Shown piece by piece: positions 1 to 13,131 of a stretch of 64,000 nt of DNA. The DNA lies in assembly GCA_951802425.1 (NCBI GenBank), contig OX637804.1, positions 2,604,001 to 2,668,000 of the forward strand, read 5' to 3'. The notes beneath the pieces were generated by a model. It did not search any database. It was not told the origin of the DNA and was given only the letters and a program-made list of their open reading frames with translations. Position 1 is the stretch's first letter, and each line of letters starts with the position of its first letter. Both the position numbers and the translations under genes were made by a program. Source of the DNA: Clavaria fumosa (taxonomy: Eukaryota > Basidiomycota > Agaricomycetes > Agaricales > Clavariaceae).

Positions 1-712
1 GAAGGTTGGAGGGGCCAGCAACGACGAAGGCCAGCGGATCAATAGGTACGACGAAGGGTGAGCTTGCTAAAAATCACAGCACGATGTGGGCGTTCAAAAA
101 GCTGGATTTCCATATAGTCCGAAGTGTGCTTAAGTACAGTTCTGTAAGTACGGCAAATTGGAATGTATGGAAATGTCCGGAAAACATATGGAACAGCGCC
201 ATGTCGCGTGAAGGGTTATATGGAGGAGTTATATCACAAGGGAATTGAGTAGCTCAGAGGAATGAAATGTCCGATGTCCGGACCGCTCGTAAACTGAAGG
301 AAAGTGGGGCTGGTACAGCAAAGGGGTATTAGGAACAATGGGCAAAGTACTGCAAAGGGTTTGAAACGTTCAAATGATTGAATGGTTGAAAGGGATCACA
401 ATATGAAATTTACAGCATGTTATATGAAATAAAGGAATGGGAATGGAATAGTGAGTATGTCGAGCGCTGACCATGCTGGAGTGATGAAATAGAAAGGCGT
501 GGGCGGTGTGTGAGACCTGCGGGCTGTGATCGTCACGGGGGATTGAAGACCGGGGAGTCCGATATCGAATATATATCAGATGCTATTGGATGTTATCGGA
601 CGGTGTCGGATGGTTATCAGATCGTATCGCACGTAATTGCCTTGGATCGCAAAATATCCGGATAGTCGGTTTCTGTCATATTTCCGTGTTTAGACCACAT
701 ATAATCCTTACA
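1..712 (+). repeat. LTR-A, 3' part of a + oriented long terminal repeat
   Basis: This stretch matches, in reverse orientation, the LTR-like copies at 6041-7827. Shared landmarks are the GGGGCCAGCAACGAC-type block near base 12, AAATTTACAGCATG near 408 and the end ATAATCCTTACA at 701-712. The full-length copy at 6485-7381 is 897 bp and runs TG...CA, so the window opens about 185 bp inside this LTR. It directly precedes the pol pseudogene on the same strand and is best read as that element's 5' LTR, although no gag lies between them. The short open frame at 6-248 is a shadow of the LTR; the same peptide appears in the other copies. Confidence 0.7.
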
Positions 713-779
713 CCGGTCGCTACCAAATGTGAACTGACACATCCGAATATCGCATATCCCCTGTACAACAATTCCTCCG

Positions 780-3700
780 AAATGAAGGTCCTGTCTACAG
801 ATGCCATTTTGCCAGTTTACTTAGGAAAGAAATATAAGAAGGTGGCGAACTGCATCAATCCAATCAAAGCGACAGTACCCGAAGAATTCTGTATTGTCTG
901 ACGATGGCATCCAGACCCCCTAGCCGATATACCGACTCTTCCAACACACCCCCCCGATTTCACCCCCAGTCTCTGATATACTCAAGACCAGAAAGATGCG
1001 CATAACACAAACCCCACCGGATTCTTATGGCCGGAGGAAGAAGAACTTGTTCACTATCTTATCAAAGCCCAGGAAGATGCCTTCGCTTGGATGGAGACTG
1101 AAAAAGGACGATTCAACGCAAAATACTTTGATCCAATTATCATCCCAACAGTCAAACATGTCCCCTGGATTTTCAAAAATATACTGATTCCCCCTGGCAT
1201 CTACAATGAAGTCCTAAAGGTTATCTGAGAAAAGATAGCAGCTGGAGTCTACGAAGAATCCAATTCATCTTATCAGTCCCAGTGGTTTTGTGTGTTAAAG
1301 AAAGATGGAAAGTCCCTCCGACTCGTACACAACCTCCAGCCATTGAACAAAGTCACTATCAGCAACTCGGCAGTTCCCCCAATAATGGAGGTTTTTGCAG
1401 AATCATTTGCTGGACGCGGATGCTACGGATCACTCGATTTATTTGTCTCCTTCGATCAACAGTCTCTCGATGAGTGAAGCCGAGACCTTACCACATTTCA
1501 AACCCCTCTCGGAGTCAAACGGCTCACTTGCGTCCTGATGGGATACACCAACGTGACGCAAATTATGCATGGAGACATCACGCATATCTTGCAAGATGAA
1601 ATTCCGCATGTCACCATCCCATTTGTAGATGATGTAGCAATTAAGGGCCCAGAAACCCGATACAAGCTTCCGGATGGCACTTACAAGACGATCCCGGAGA
1701 ATCCGCAAATATGGCAGTTTGTTTGGGAGCATTTAAATAATGTCAACCGGGTGCTCCAACGAATCAAGAAAGTCGGAGGAACCATTAATGGCAAGAAAAC
1801 AACAATTTGCACCCCCGAAACAATAGTTACTGGACACATGTGCACATATGAAGGGCAAGTTCCGGATGCTTCCAATGTTCAGCGTATTCGAGACTGGCCT
1901 CCATGTGAAACACTCACAGATGTCCGATCATTTGCAGACTACTCCAGATATTCATTAAAAACTATGCAGTACTTGCCTGACCACTCATCAATCTGACTTG
2001 CAAGGATGTTCCATTCAGGTTTGAAGAAGAAGAGCAAAATTTGATGGACCGACTTAAGGATGTAATAGTCAACTCATCCACCGTTCGACTGATCAATTAC
2101 CGCTCTGGATGGCCCGTGATTATGGCCATTGACTCGTCCAACTTCACAGTCGGCTTTGCGCTATTTCAAATCAGAGAAGATGGAATCTGGTACCCATCTA
2201 GATTCAGTTTGATTACCTGGAATGAACGCGAGGCCTGATACTCTCAAGCAAAAATTGAGTTATACGGACTGTTCTGCGCACTTCAGTCATATCGGATTTA
2301 CCTTATCACCTTCCGAAATTCATTGTCAAAATGGGCACTAAATTCATTAAGGGTATGCTAAACAATCCAGACATCCAACCAAACGCTGCCATGAATCGAT
2401 GGATTGCTGGTATACTGCTTTTCGATTTCGACCTTGTTCATATTCCCGCAAATAAACACACCAGAGCCGATGGATTATCATGCCGACATGCCACAGATGG
2501 TGAGGAAGACACTGAGTCCGAAGATCATGAAGAGTGGATCAATCGGAGCTATGTGTTCGCCATGGAACACATGAATCGAGCACCGGAATCTTACTACCCA
2601 TCCGAGGTGCACCCCCCTGGTATCACTCATACTGGCTTCCAACTTCACACAGGATTGATGCTACTCAATTCGATGGTACCATCCAATGATTCACCAGCCC
2701 CCAACAAATCCTTCACTATCTTTATACCCTGGTCAGACGCAGCAAAGAAAAGATCCGCAAAATTGAATCTTTCCTTCGAAACCTGATCCATCCTTCTGGC
2801 ACCAACACAAACCAGTTCCGACGATTAGTCTGCTCCGCACCTGAGTTCTTCATCCTTGATAACAAGCTATGGTGTCGCTGACCTAACAGATGCCACCAGG
2901 TAGTACCTCCGGACTACAAATGGCTTGCAATTATCACTGAGGCACACGATTCACTTGGCCACAAAGGTGTTTACATTATCCAGACATGTATCTTAAATCG
3001 GTTCTGGTGGCCGGTGTTGGATCAAGACGTAAAGTGGTTTGTCCAAACTTGTCACCAGTGCCAGACTCGGCAAATCTGGAAGATCTTTATTCCACCAATG
3101 GTCGCCACACCAGCCGGTCTTTTCCATTGAGCGCACATTGATACCATGTTCCTACCCAGGGCTCGCAGTTTTCGACTTCTTCTCCATGCCCGATGCTCAT
3201 TATCCACATATCCGGAAGCGAGACTGCTACGAAACGAGACTGCCCGACTTCTCGGAACCTTCATATTTGAAGATATACTGTGCTGATGGGGAGCAGTAGA
3301 GGAGATCATTATGGATAACAGTACCCCATTTATCAAGGCCCTCGATTTCCTCAAGAAATGGTATGGAATCTGTCACATCTGTATCTCCAGATATAATTCC
3401 CGCACTAATGGCATCATTGAACATGCCCACCGGTCAGTCCACAAGTCGTTAATCAAAGCAGCAGATGGAGACAAATCGAAATGGCCAGACGTTTTACCCT
3501 CAGTCATTTGGGCAGAACGAACCACAATCCAATGATCCACCAGTCACTCTCCATTTTACATCACACATGGCGTTGAACCACTTTTCCCTTTCAACATATC
3601 CGAAGCAACATATCTAATTCTGACCGCCGATGCCCCGATAACTACTGCGGAACTGATAGCCCTTCGAGCCTGCCAACTACAAAAATGAGAAGAAGATCTA

Positions 3701-4222
3701 GCAACAATCGCTGATAAAGTACTTGCTGCCCGAAAACAATCTGTCAAGCAGTTCATCGACACACACCGGAACTCTATCATCAACTACGATTTCAAACCCG
3801 GATCACTGGTATTGATCTGCAATTTGGCTGTAGAAATGGCACTAAATCGGAAGACAAAACCGTGATTCTTCGGACTGATGATCATTGTTCGCCGAACTCA
3901 ATACAGTGCATATATCCTCTCAGAACTCGATGGCGCTGTCTCAAAGATCCACTATGCAGCTTTCCGCATCATTCCATACTATCTGCGATTGCAAACATTG
4001 ATTCCAGTCACATCTATCATCAATCAAGCGATGGAGATAAAAGAGCACATCTCACGCTATCAACCACACGAGGCCTCACATAACTCTACCAACACCAAGG
4101 ATGGGGAAAACCAAACTGCTGAACTATCTGATGAATTTGATAACGAAGCCACCGACACCGACGCTCCGAAATCTCGCCCACAACGCTCCGGAGCAACCCG
4201 AAACCTTCGGCCTCGCTATTAA
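780..4222 (+). pseudogene. Ty3/gypsy pol polyprotein remnant (RT, RNase H, integrase, C-terminal part)
   Basis: In three shifting frames the strand encodes a pol polyprotein of a type common in Agaricomycetes. Recognisable blocks are an RT palm entry (WFCVLKKDGKSLRLVHNLQP, about 1286-1345), an RT active-site region with FVDDV in place of the usual YxDD (about 1620-1640), an RNase H start (AIDSSNFTVGFALFQ, about 2125-2170), RADGLSCRH (about 2463), integrase with SRYNSRTNGIIEHAHRSVHK (about 3389-3450), and a basic C-terminal tail ending at the TAA at 4220-4222. In-frame stops occur in RT (1228 and 1475, both TGA where CGA Arg fits the family), after RNase H (2236) and within integrase, with several frameshifts. 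No gag or protease is present. The element is certainly inactive. The family call is secure; exact domain edges are approximate. Confidence 0.85.
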
Positions 4223-4420
4223 GCATTTTTCTCTATCATATCCCTTATTTTTTCTTTAATCCATTGATCTTTGACCAAAAAATAATAATTGAAATTTCGG
4301 ACAAGTCCAAACTTTATACCTGGTGTCCCTTTTAACCTTTTTCTTACACTCTCACATCCTTTACTCACTTCTCTTACACAATATAGTAATCCAATTGCAA
4401 AAGAAAAACACACAAAACAT

Positions 4421-5900
4421 TTATACAGTAAACAGCTCACCAAGGAGAAGCATCCAGAGCAACTCGGCTCTGGCCTTCACCTGATCAGCCCCCCTTTCCA
4501 TCATCTGGAGCGCCTCCCTCATAGACGACCCTGCCACCGTCTCCCGCTCCTTACCTTTCCGACTCGGACCCACCTCCACTTTCTTTCGCTTTGCTGGCGG
4601 CTCCACCATCTCCACGCTATCATCATCCTCAATCTCGTCTTCTTCCTCCTCCTCTGGGGTCGTATCTTCACGGACTGGTGCCCGCGTCGCACCCCGCCTC
4701 GGCCTCTTGCTCCCAGTTGCCTCCATCACCTTCAGACCTGCTCCGATACATTAGCTAATGCGGATCCGATATTTTCTTGACTTACCTCCGGTGCCGGACA
4801 CCGCCACCCTCTCGGCTTTCATTCCTGAAACATACCTTTCAGATTATTTCAACACCGAAATAAAAAGAATATTACTTACCTCGTACAGCCGAGAGACTGC
4901 ACGACACCTTGTAGGTCCGACACCACTGACATGCCACTCCTTCCACTCCGTAACATGAGCGCCGCTTCCGGGCGCACGCTTCGCAGGCCGGCTTGTGTTC
5001 CTATTTTCCGGATCAGAGACCTAAGGCTCAAAAAAACCCCATTTGACAACTCACCTTGTCTCCAGGTTGCCATGCAGCTCGGGACCTGATGTCCGCTCCC
5101 GCTCCGGTCCTCCTCCCTCGCCCTCGTTTCTCTGCTGCCCCCCTCGCAATCTCAACCCATACCGGCGTCACCGTCATCCGCCCGCACACCCGATGCTCCA
5201 GAATGGGGGGACCTTGATGACTAGGTGATGACCCCCCGGCTCCCGCACTGACTGCCCCCACGGATCCGTTTCTTCATTTACGCCCAGCTCCACCGCCTCC
5301 GTCAGATCCGTCACGGCTGGCACAACTGTTGCTGGTATTGTTGTTGTTGCTGTTGCTGTTGCTGCTGCTGCTGCACCCCCCTCTCCTCTTCCTCACCGTC
5401 CTCGCTCCCGACAATCCGATGCGCCCGGGCGAGTTGCGCCCTCTTCTCGGCAGCCCTCGCCGCCTCCGTCCGCCTCTCCTCCGCTGCGGCTCTCTCGGCG
5501 GCCGCCCTCTCCTCGCTCGTGCGTCTCTTTTCGGCCTCGGCCTCCTCCTGTTTCCTCGCCTGCTCGGCAGTCCATTCGTCCCCGCAGAGCCTCCGCCACT
5601 TCTTGAGCTTTCGCACAACGAGGATGAGTCCTTCGTCCACTTCCACGTCATCATCAATTGCAGCAATGTAGCCGGCAAGAAAATCATTCCATAAATTGTC
5701 AGTGCAATGTGAAAAAGAAAGAAAGATACACCATGCACAGCATCGCCCCCATACATCTGCACCCACTCTGCGTACTCACCATCCTGCCCCTGTTCCGGTA
5801 ATTCTTCACCCAGCGCCATGGCCCGTGCCTCTATCATCGCCTGGACCGCATTTTGGAAGAGTAGGGAATCGAAGTTTTCCATTGTTGAATAAGTTGACAT
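4421..5900 (-). CDS. Antisense multi-exon gene for an acidic coiled-coil / Cys-cluster protein lying downstream of pol
   Basis: Reading leftwards, the start MSTYSTMENFDSLLFQ (ATG about 5900) is followed by an exon ending near 5732. Next comes an exon with LWNDFLAGYIAAIDDDVEVD and a long Arg/Glu/Ala helix (LKKWRRLCGDEW..., about 5640-5420), then a poly-Gln run from a CTG/TTG repeat (about 5335-5376). After a GTGAGT...CTTAG intron (about 5020-5065) an exon holds CEACARKRRSC and ACQWCRTYKVSCS. That is two C-x2-C-x6-C half-clusters (about 4985-4893), the spacing of a Zn2Cys6-type metal cluster. The last exon encodes an acidic and basic tail (PEEEEEDEIEDDDS, then PPAKRKK, a likely nuclear signal) ending at 4421. 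The gene runs opposite to pol and starts just outside an inverted LTR-A. Function is unknown; DNA binding is an inference from the cluster and NLS. Exon borders are approximate. Confidence 0.55.
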
Positions 5901-6040
5901 ATTGCTGTTGATGGAGAAAGCACAAGAGCCTGTTTGGACCCATGCGCGCCCACACAACACATACTTCACAATCAATAAACGATTATTTGGCTTTGTTTGG
6001 TTGCAATCGAGGACGGTTGCATTTTCAGCCCCCAGGAGAA

Positions 6041-7827
6041 TGGAAGGATAATATACAGTTTAAACAAGGAAGCATCACAGATACCGACTATCCAGATATT
6101 TTTCGCATCAAAGGCAACAGCGACCGATAGCGTCTGGGACGTCTGATAAATGTCTGATATCAGACTCTCCGGTCTCCAGTCCCCCATGATGATCACAGCC
6201 TGCAGGTCACACGCACTGTCTACACCCTTCTATTTCATCACTCCAGCATGGTCAGTGCTCGACATACTTGCTGTTCCATTCCCCTTCCTTTATTTCATAT
6301 ACCATGCTGTAAATTTCATATTGTGCTCCCTTTCAAGTGTCCACTAGTTTAAACATTTCAAACCCTTTGCAGTATCTTGCCCATTGTTCCTAGTACCCCT
6401 TTGCTGTACCAGCTATGCTTTCCTTCATTTTACGAGCGGTCCAGACATGTGCTGGTCATCGGACATTTGATTCCTCCAAACCGCTGTAAGGATGATATGC
6501 GGTTTAGACAAGGAAACATCACAGATACTGACTATCTGGATATTTAGGCATCAAAGGCAACAGCGACCGATAACGATCCGATACTGTCTGATAACATCCG
6601 GGACATCTGATAAACATCCAATATCGGACTCTCCGGTCTCCAGTCTGCCATGATGATCACAGCCCGCAGGTCATACACACCGCCCACACCTCTCTATTTC
6701 ATCACTCCAACATGGTCAGCACTTGACATACTCACTATTTCATTCCCCTTCCTTTATTTCACATACCATGCTGTAAATTTCATATTGTGATCCCTTTCAA
6801 CCATCCAATCATTTAAACATTTCAACCCTTTGCAGTGCTTTGCCCATTGTTCCTAGTACCCCTTTGCTGTACCAGCCACACTTTCCTTCATTTTATGAGT
6901 GGTCCAGACATATGCTAGTTATCGGACATTTCATCCCTCCGACTCACTTATGAATTATGGCCCTTATATGACCCTGTGCACAATACCGCATTGCCTTCTG
7001 TAGCTTCCAGAGATTTCTGTAGGATCGGATTTGCTGTACTTAGAAAAATTGTACATAAGTATGTACCAGACTCTATGGAAATCCAGCTTTCTAGACGCCC
7101 ATATTGCACTGGGATCTTTAGCAGGCTCACCCTTCGTCATACCCATTGATCCACTAGCCTTTGTCGTTGCCGGCCCCTTGAACCTTCGATCCAAACATCG
7201 GACTCCACTGGATCCGATACCGGATACTTTGGATAACATATATTTTCATTCTCTGAACATTTTATACTCAGTCTCTACTTCCTCCAAGGTTCTGTCTAGT
7301 GTCTACGTCGTGTAACAAGACCCCCTGAAGAACCAGGCCATGAACACTTGTTTGCAGCCAACACCAGTACAGCCTACTACACCACATGACTCATTTATGA
7401 ATTATGGCCCCTATATGACCTTGTACATGATATTGCATTGCCTTCTGTAGCTTCCAGAGATTTTCGTAGGATCAGATTTGCTGTACTTAGAAAAATGTAC
7501 ATAAGTATGTACCAGACTCTATGGAAATCCAGCTTTTTGAATGCCCACATTGTGCTGTGATCTTTAGCAGGCTCACCCCTCGTCATACCCATTGATCCAC
7601 TGGCCTTCATCATTGCCGGCCCCTCGAACTTTCGATCTGAACATCGGACTCCACCGGATCTGATACTGGATACTTCGGATAACATATATTTTCATTCTCT
7701 GAACATTTTACACTCAGCCTCTACATCCTCCAAGGTTCTGTCTAGTGTCTCTGATGTGTAACAAGACCCCCTGAAGAACCTGGCCATGAACACCCATTTG
7801 CAGCCAACACCAGTACAGCCTACTACA
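6041..7827 (-). repeat. LTR-A (minus orientation), split by a nested LTR of the same family
   Basis: The pieces 7827-7382 and 6484-6041 together make about 890 bp. That is one LTR starting TGTAGTAGGC (read on the minus strand) and ending near CCTTCCA. A second complete LTR sits between them. What looks at first like a 440-bp tandem duplication (6941-7381 against 7388-7827) is explained by this nesting. The outer flanks (GAGAA and ATGTC) do not match, so no target duplication survives for the outer copy. Its right edge abuts the truncated protease of the neighbouring element exactly. Confidence 0.65.
6485..7381 (-). repeat. Full-length solo LTR-A (897 bp) nested in another LTR-A
   Basis: On the minus strand it starts TGTAGTAGGCTGTACTGG at 7381 and ends ATCATCCTTACA at 6485, with TG...CA termini. 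It shares blocks with both the outer copy and the + copy at 1-712. Flanks on the minus strand are ATGTGG and GCGGTT, compatible with a damaged 4-5 bp target duplication (GTGG/GCGG). No internal retroelement sequence accompanies it, so it is a solo LTR. Confidence 0.65.
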
Positions 7828-8507
7828 ATGTCCATAAAATTGTGGTACTCCTGTAGAACTATTTCTTTGGGGTTTGGGGGAGAAGTTTGGGTGGTTGCAG
7901 AACTCACGAGTATTGATTCATCATCATAGGGGTTGTTCGCAGGCTGAAAATGGAGGAGACCTATAAATTCTCCTTGTTGTTCCAATTGACGAAGCATGGT
8001 GGCCTTGACCAATTGAACTTGCAGGGGTTTAGGAGATTTCGGTGTTGAGTTCATGAGGTCAGGAAGAGGTTTACTTGGGGGTTTCGCATCCAGAAGGGTG
8101 AGAGGGATAGTTGCGGAGCAGGCAGTCTGTCCAAAACTAAAGGAGAGGTTAGTCCAGTCAATCTTGGGGTTCCAGGTTCGCAGCCAGTCAAGCCCTAGAA
8201 TGACGGGAGTGAGAGGATGGGTCTTGGTGATGAGGAACTTGATGGATTGGATGGTATCGTCAGGGAATTTTGTATTAGCGAGGATGTAGTGGGTGATATT
8301 GGAGCTGGAGGAACTTCTGTCAAAATATTGAAGAGGTAGGGGTTGTGGGAGTGGCATTAGGAGGTTCAGATGGGTGTTTGCAAGAGTAAAATCGATAAAA
8401 TTCATTGATGTGCCACAGTCAACAAGAGTATTGAGAGGAATCGAGCCAAAATCTGGGATTTGCATTTTTATGAGAAAGGATTGGGAGGACTGGGAAGCAA
8501 TAGGCAT
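7828..8507 (-). pseudogene. Ty3/gypsy protease region of the LTR-B element, truncated
   Basis: The minus-strand frame from 8507 encodes a retropepsin-like domain: NTLVDCGTSMNFID resembles the LVDSGAT-type active site, with Cys in place of the usual Ser/Ala after the catalytic Asp. It is followed by HPLTPVILGLDWLRTWNPKI, the second hallmark (ILGxxWL). About 90 residues later the frame reaches QEYHNFMDIV, the usual linker into reverse transcriptase. Exactly there (7827/7828) it stops being pol and runs into LTR-A sequence. RT, RNase H and integrase are missing. The Gag of the same element lies just upstream on the same strand. Confidence 0.8.
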
Positions 8508-8740
8508 ATTAGAAAAGTTGCAAAGAAACTGAGAAGAGGAGGAACTAGTCGCAGCCCATGTGGGTATGGGGGTTGGTTCATCGTGACTCAGAGTTCCCCC
8601 GGAAGCTCCTGAGTCACTTCCTCGTTTAACTCTTCATGCAGATCATCAACATCCTCTTCTACTTCTTCCTCAACTTCATATGCTTCCTGGAAGTCTTCCT
8701 CTCCTTCCTCAAGCGTAAACACTGCTTGTCCGGCTACTTG

Positions 8741-10463
8741 TCAATCGGGGCATGCTGTGCTGTAATGTCCGGGCTTCCCACATCTCAAACACAAATTTCC
8801 CTGACATTGTTGTTCTTGTTCCTCATCACTGAGGGGAATGTAAGGTGGATTTGGATTCGGCTGGCAGGGTGGATTAGCAGGTCGCAATGTGGTCATGGGG
8901 TTTTCTGTGGCTGGTCTGGGCATCGGAGGATTGTTGCCAGCAGCTGGATAAGGTCGCGACATGTTCACGAAGTTGTGATTTCCACCTTGTTGAGGAAGGG
9001 GGCGATTTCTGCCTTGTTGAGCAGGGGGATGAGGAGCAGGAGGGTTGGCGCGAAAATTGGGTTCGGTGGGTCTCGCTCTCATACTCCCAGTGCCTCTGAT
9101 TGATTTGCATTGCCAAATCTTGAAGTTCCTGATACATTGTAGGTCACAGAATGACCTTCATAGCCTCTTTGATGCACATGGACAGTGAACGATAGAGTTC
9201 CGATTGCAGAGCAGCAGAATTCCAGTTGGACTCAAAGGCGAAGGACTCGAAGCATATAATATGGTTCGAGAACCATTCGTTTTTGCCCATCTGCAACATA
9301 TGGAGGTTCTGGTCCACCTCGATCTGTGTGTTAACCACTCCAAACATCCCTCCAAACTCACAGATGAACCCTTCCCACGAGTGTAAGGCTGGGTGTTTGG
9401 GATTGAATTGAAGGAGGGAGGTGTAGTGGCTCTGCATGGTGCCCATGAGGTAAGAGGCTGCAAATGTGACCTTCTCATGATCCCCTTGAAAGGTTATGGG
9501 TTTCACAAAGAAAGTCATTAGGCATTCCATGACAAAGGGTTTCCATTTACACTGGTTGCAACCATTGAATGGCTTGGGGTGCCTAGTGTCAAGCTTAGAT
9601 TCTCAGGCAGAAGTGTTTTAAGCTGATGGTCTTTTGGAAGGAGGGGCCTGGTAATAGTAGTGGTGATGGTGGGTACCAGGTGCCTCATCTTGAAGCATGG
9701 TAGTGAGGTGTGGAGGCATAGGGGGGACTGGAGGGGCCTGCAGGGCTTCAGCCTGAGACAGGGGGCAAGATGCTGGTTGCATCTCCATCGGAGGTACTGG
9801 TCATGCTTCCAGTTGAGGAATATGGAAGGGTTAGACCGGTATCTCGAGGCAGGGGGCAGGTTGAAGCATTGCTTCGGTCCCTATAGGGTTACGAGGGAGC
9901 GCCCTGCTCAGAGTAGTGGCTGGTTGTGTCCAAGTGGGCCAGCTGCTATGAGGGGTGGTGTACCCAGGGATTCTGGAGACAATGGCAGGTCATTCATCAG
10001 GCACAGCAGGATTTGCAAAGTTCTGCAGAGATTGGGCCACAACCTGGAAAAGTGGGGCCATATCCCAGGGTCCTCTGGCAGGATGAACTGATCTCGGAGG
10101 TCGCGAGGGGGTATCCAGGTCAGGGGGAGTGGGGACTCCACAGTCAGTGGTTCCTGGGTACTGATGCTGACTCTTGTATAGTTGGTTCTGTGGGTTAGCA
10201 CAGAATCTGTCCATCAATCATACCAAAGGCTCATAAAGATTTGTGGTCTCTATGAGATACGCCAGTTCTTTGTCAAGGGTTCCTGCTTCGTACTGGCAGT
10301 GAGTATTATTAAGGATTTGGTAAGTACGGTGGCAAGGACAGTCAAAGTGCAGGTAGCCATGCTGCTCTACAAGGGACTTGGCTTCTTCACACAGGGATGA
10401 AGCTTGGCTGGGGTGATTTGGGTGGTTTCCTTGGGTTGTGATTGAACGATGGATGCCGGTCAC
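8741..10463 (-). pseudogene. Ty3/gypsy gag remnant of the LTR-B element
   Basis: Minus-strand frames in order give an N-terminal Gag segment (CEEAKSLVEQHGYLHFDCPC, about 10400-10330), a proline-rich stretch with a stop (10217-9908), a capsid-like retrotransposon Gag block (FVKPITFQGDHEKVTFAASY, with SWEGFICEFGGMFG; 9530-9144), and a nucleocapsid zinc knuckle CLRCGKPGHYSTAC, a C-x2-C-x4-H-x4-C motif (about 8783-8745). Stops and frame changes separate the blocks, so no intact Gag can be made. Order and strand match LTR-B (10638-11976) as the 5' LTR and the protease at 7828-8507. Confidence 0.8.
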
Positions 10464-10637
10464 TCTTGAACAGTGGTAGGCGGCTCACAGGTAGCCTCCA
10501 AGGCCATTGGAGTAATCGCACGGCTGCCTGTGCGGGTCTGAAAGTGATGAGTGATAGGTTGGGGAGGAGTGTGACTGGTGGACATAATAAATGGTTCTGG
10601 GTGTTGAGTGGTGGGGTGAGGGGGAGACTTGATATTA

Positions 10638-11976
10638 TGTTAGGGCCTGTCCTGTCTTGTAAGTAACGTTGAAGGTTGACTTGTTGGTGACCAATCCTGG
10701 AAACTTGCTAAGACCAATCAACTGTTGAGCACAGTCTTGGTCCTGGAAGGTTGTGGGGATGTCTGAAAGGTGTAAGAATGGAAATAGACAAATAGGGAGA
10801 CAGGAGGACATCGCTGGGAAGGTCACGAAGTCAGTAGACAAAGTGTAAAGAAGGAAAAGGACAAGTTGAGAGAAACAGATAATGCTGAGAAGGTCACGAA
10901 GTCGACCAACAAAGTGTAGAAGGAGAAATAGACAATGTTGAAAGAGTCATGGGTAGTTGTGATGGTGTCGAGAGATGTGTTGGTGAAGGCAATGACTTTG
11001 CCAACCAATGAGAGAACCTATGGGGTTCGAAGAATCAGTACCAAGACAAAAGAAAGGAAATACTTAGAGCGTGCAAGTTGTATGAATGCAGAGGATGAAT
11101 TTAGAAAGAAGCAGAGTGATCTTGGTGTTGTCAAGGTGAGACAAGACCTATCAATCATGGTGGTTCCAAGCTCAAAGGGTGTAATAGCCTCAAGCTTAAA
11201 CCAAAGTGCGTCAATATCAAGTCTACAGTATGAGAAGTACATGTGAGACTTATATAAGTGCATAGAGAAGAGTATAACAAAAGAGGAAAAGTACAGAGGT
11301 CACCAAGTGACAAGACTATAGTAGTATGGGGTATGTTTAGTCGTAAAGTGACTAGGCGCATGTTCTACTAAGGTCGCAAGGGGTTAAGAAAGCATAGGTA
11401 AGGTTGTGACCTGGTTAAATAATCATATATGTAACTATAACTACGGGGGATTCTCAGATCATATGTAACATAGTTATAGACAACTGAGGAGAGGAAGGAG
11501 AACATAATTTGAAGGGTATATGCAGCTGACCGTCAGTGGCGCGTTTGAGTGTTAAGGTCACAAGGTCATAAGAGTGGTCATGTGGGTGACGGTAGTGATG
11601 CAGGTGACCTTGGGCGGGAGGTCACATGGGTAACGCTGGTAATGTGGGTAACAGTCGTAATGCTGATAATGTATTGGTGCTGGTAGTGGTAGCGCCGAGA
11701 GTGCCGAGCGGCAAGTCACATGCCAGCTGAAGAAGATGTGCAACAGCATGTCACGCATTGAGGTGGTGGGCCCAGGCAAAGTATACACATGGGTGAGGCA
11801 GAGAGAGGTGTCGCGAGTATGGCATGGTGGTCGCGAGTGTTGTGTGAACATGGGGGAGGTTGGGGAGGCTTCCAGAAGTGTGTAGAGGAGCTTGCGAGGT
11901 TGTAGAGGGTTGTCAGGAGGTTCATAGGTGTTTGTAAAGTCAGCTTGGGTAAGGGAAAAATGAATGGGTCCTGACA
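10638..11976 (-). repeat. LTR-B, 5' LTR of the minus-strand gypsy element (1339 bp)
   Basis: The plus strand reads TGTTAGGGCCTGTC at 10638 and TGGGTCCTGACA ending at 11976, the same termini as the solo LTR at 49932-51318. A TATATAA box on the minus strand (about 11250-11256) lies within the LTR. Just inside (10637 leftwards) the minus strand reads TAATATCAAGTC, a weak match to the initiator-Met primer site TGGTATCAGAGC. Compared with the 49932 copy, CpG dinucleotides are widely replaced by TpG or CpA. Confidence 0.8.
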
Positions 11977-12430
11977 ACCAGCTACAGAACTTATACATGC
12001 CTCCAAGGCTGTGTCAGACTTCCATCACACTTATCTGAACAAGCCAGACCTCTCAACTCCCTTTAAACCTTACTCTGCTTACTCTGATACCCTGAAATTC
12101 TTATATATTTTTCTACTTATGTACATTTCCTTTCTATATCACTCCACCCCTTCTCTGAAACAAAAAAAAAATCTGTCTCTCTGTCACTTGTCTCTCTGTC
12201 TCCTTGCTCCATTTTGTATGAAACTCAAAAAAAAAATCTTACTTCTTCTTCTCTGAAAAACTCTGAAACTTTTGTTTTTCTCAAGTCTGACTCTGATTCT
12301 TCTTCTTCACTTAGTCCATTTTGCTTTACTTATTTTCCTTTCACTCCACTTACTTTCACTCAAGCTCAAAGAATAAAAGAAAATTTTATAAGAAGATAAA
12401 TAAGTATGTAAAATAATTTTAAGTTTAATT
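11977..12430. other. AT/pyrimidine-rich non-coding stretch
   Basis: This interval has homopolymer A runs (about 12162-12170 and 12228-12236) and many CTCTGA/TTCTTC tracts, with no credible reading frame. It occupies the place equivalent to 4223-4420 in the first element, beside the 3' end of the antisense gene. It may therefore be the shared 3' untranslated region between pol and that gene, which is an inference. Confidence 0.4.
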
Positions 12431-12431
12431 T

Positions 12432-13131
<700 letters not shown>

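Noticed and set aside
6941..7827. 440-bp tandem duplication
   Set aside because: The pieces are better explained as one LTR nested inside another; joining 7382 to 6484 restores a full-length LTR.
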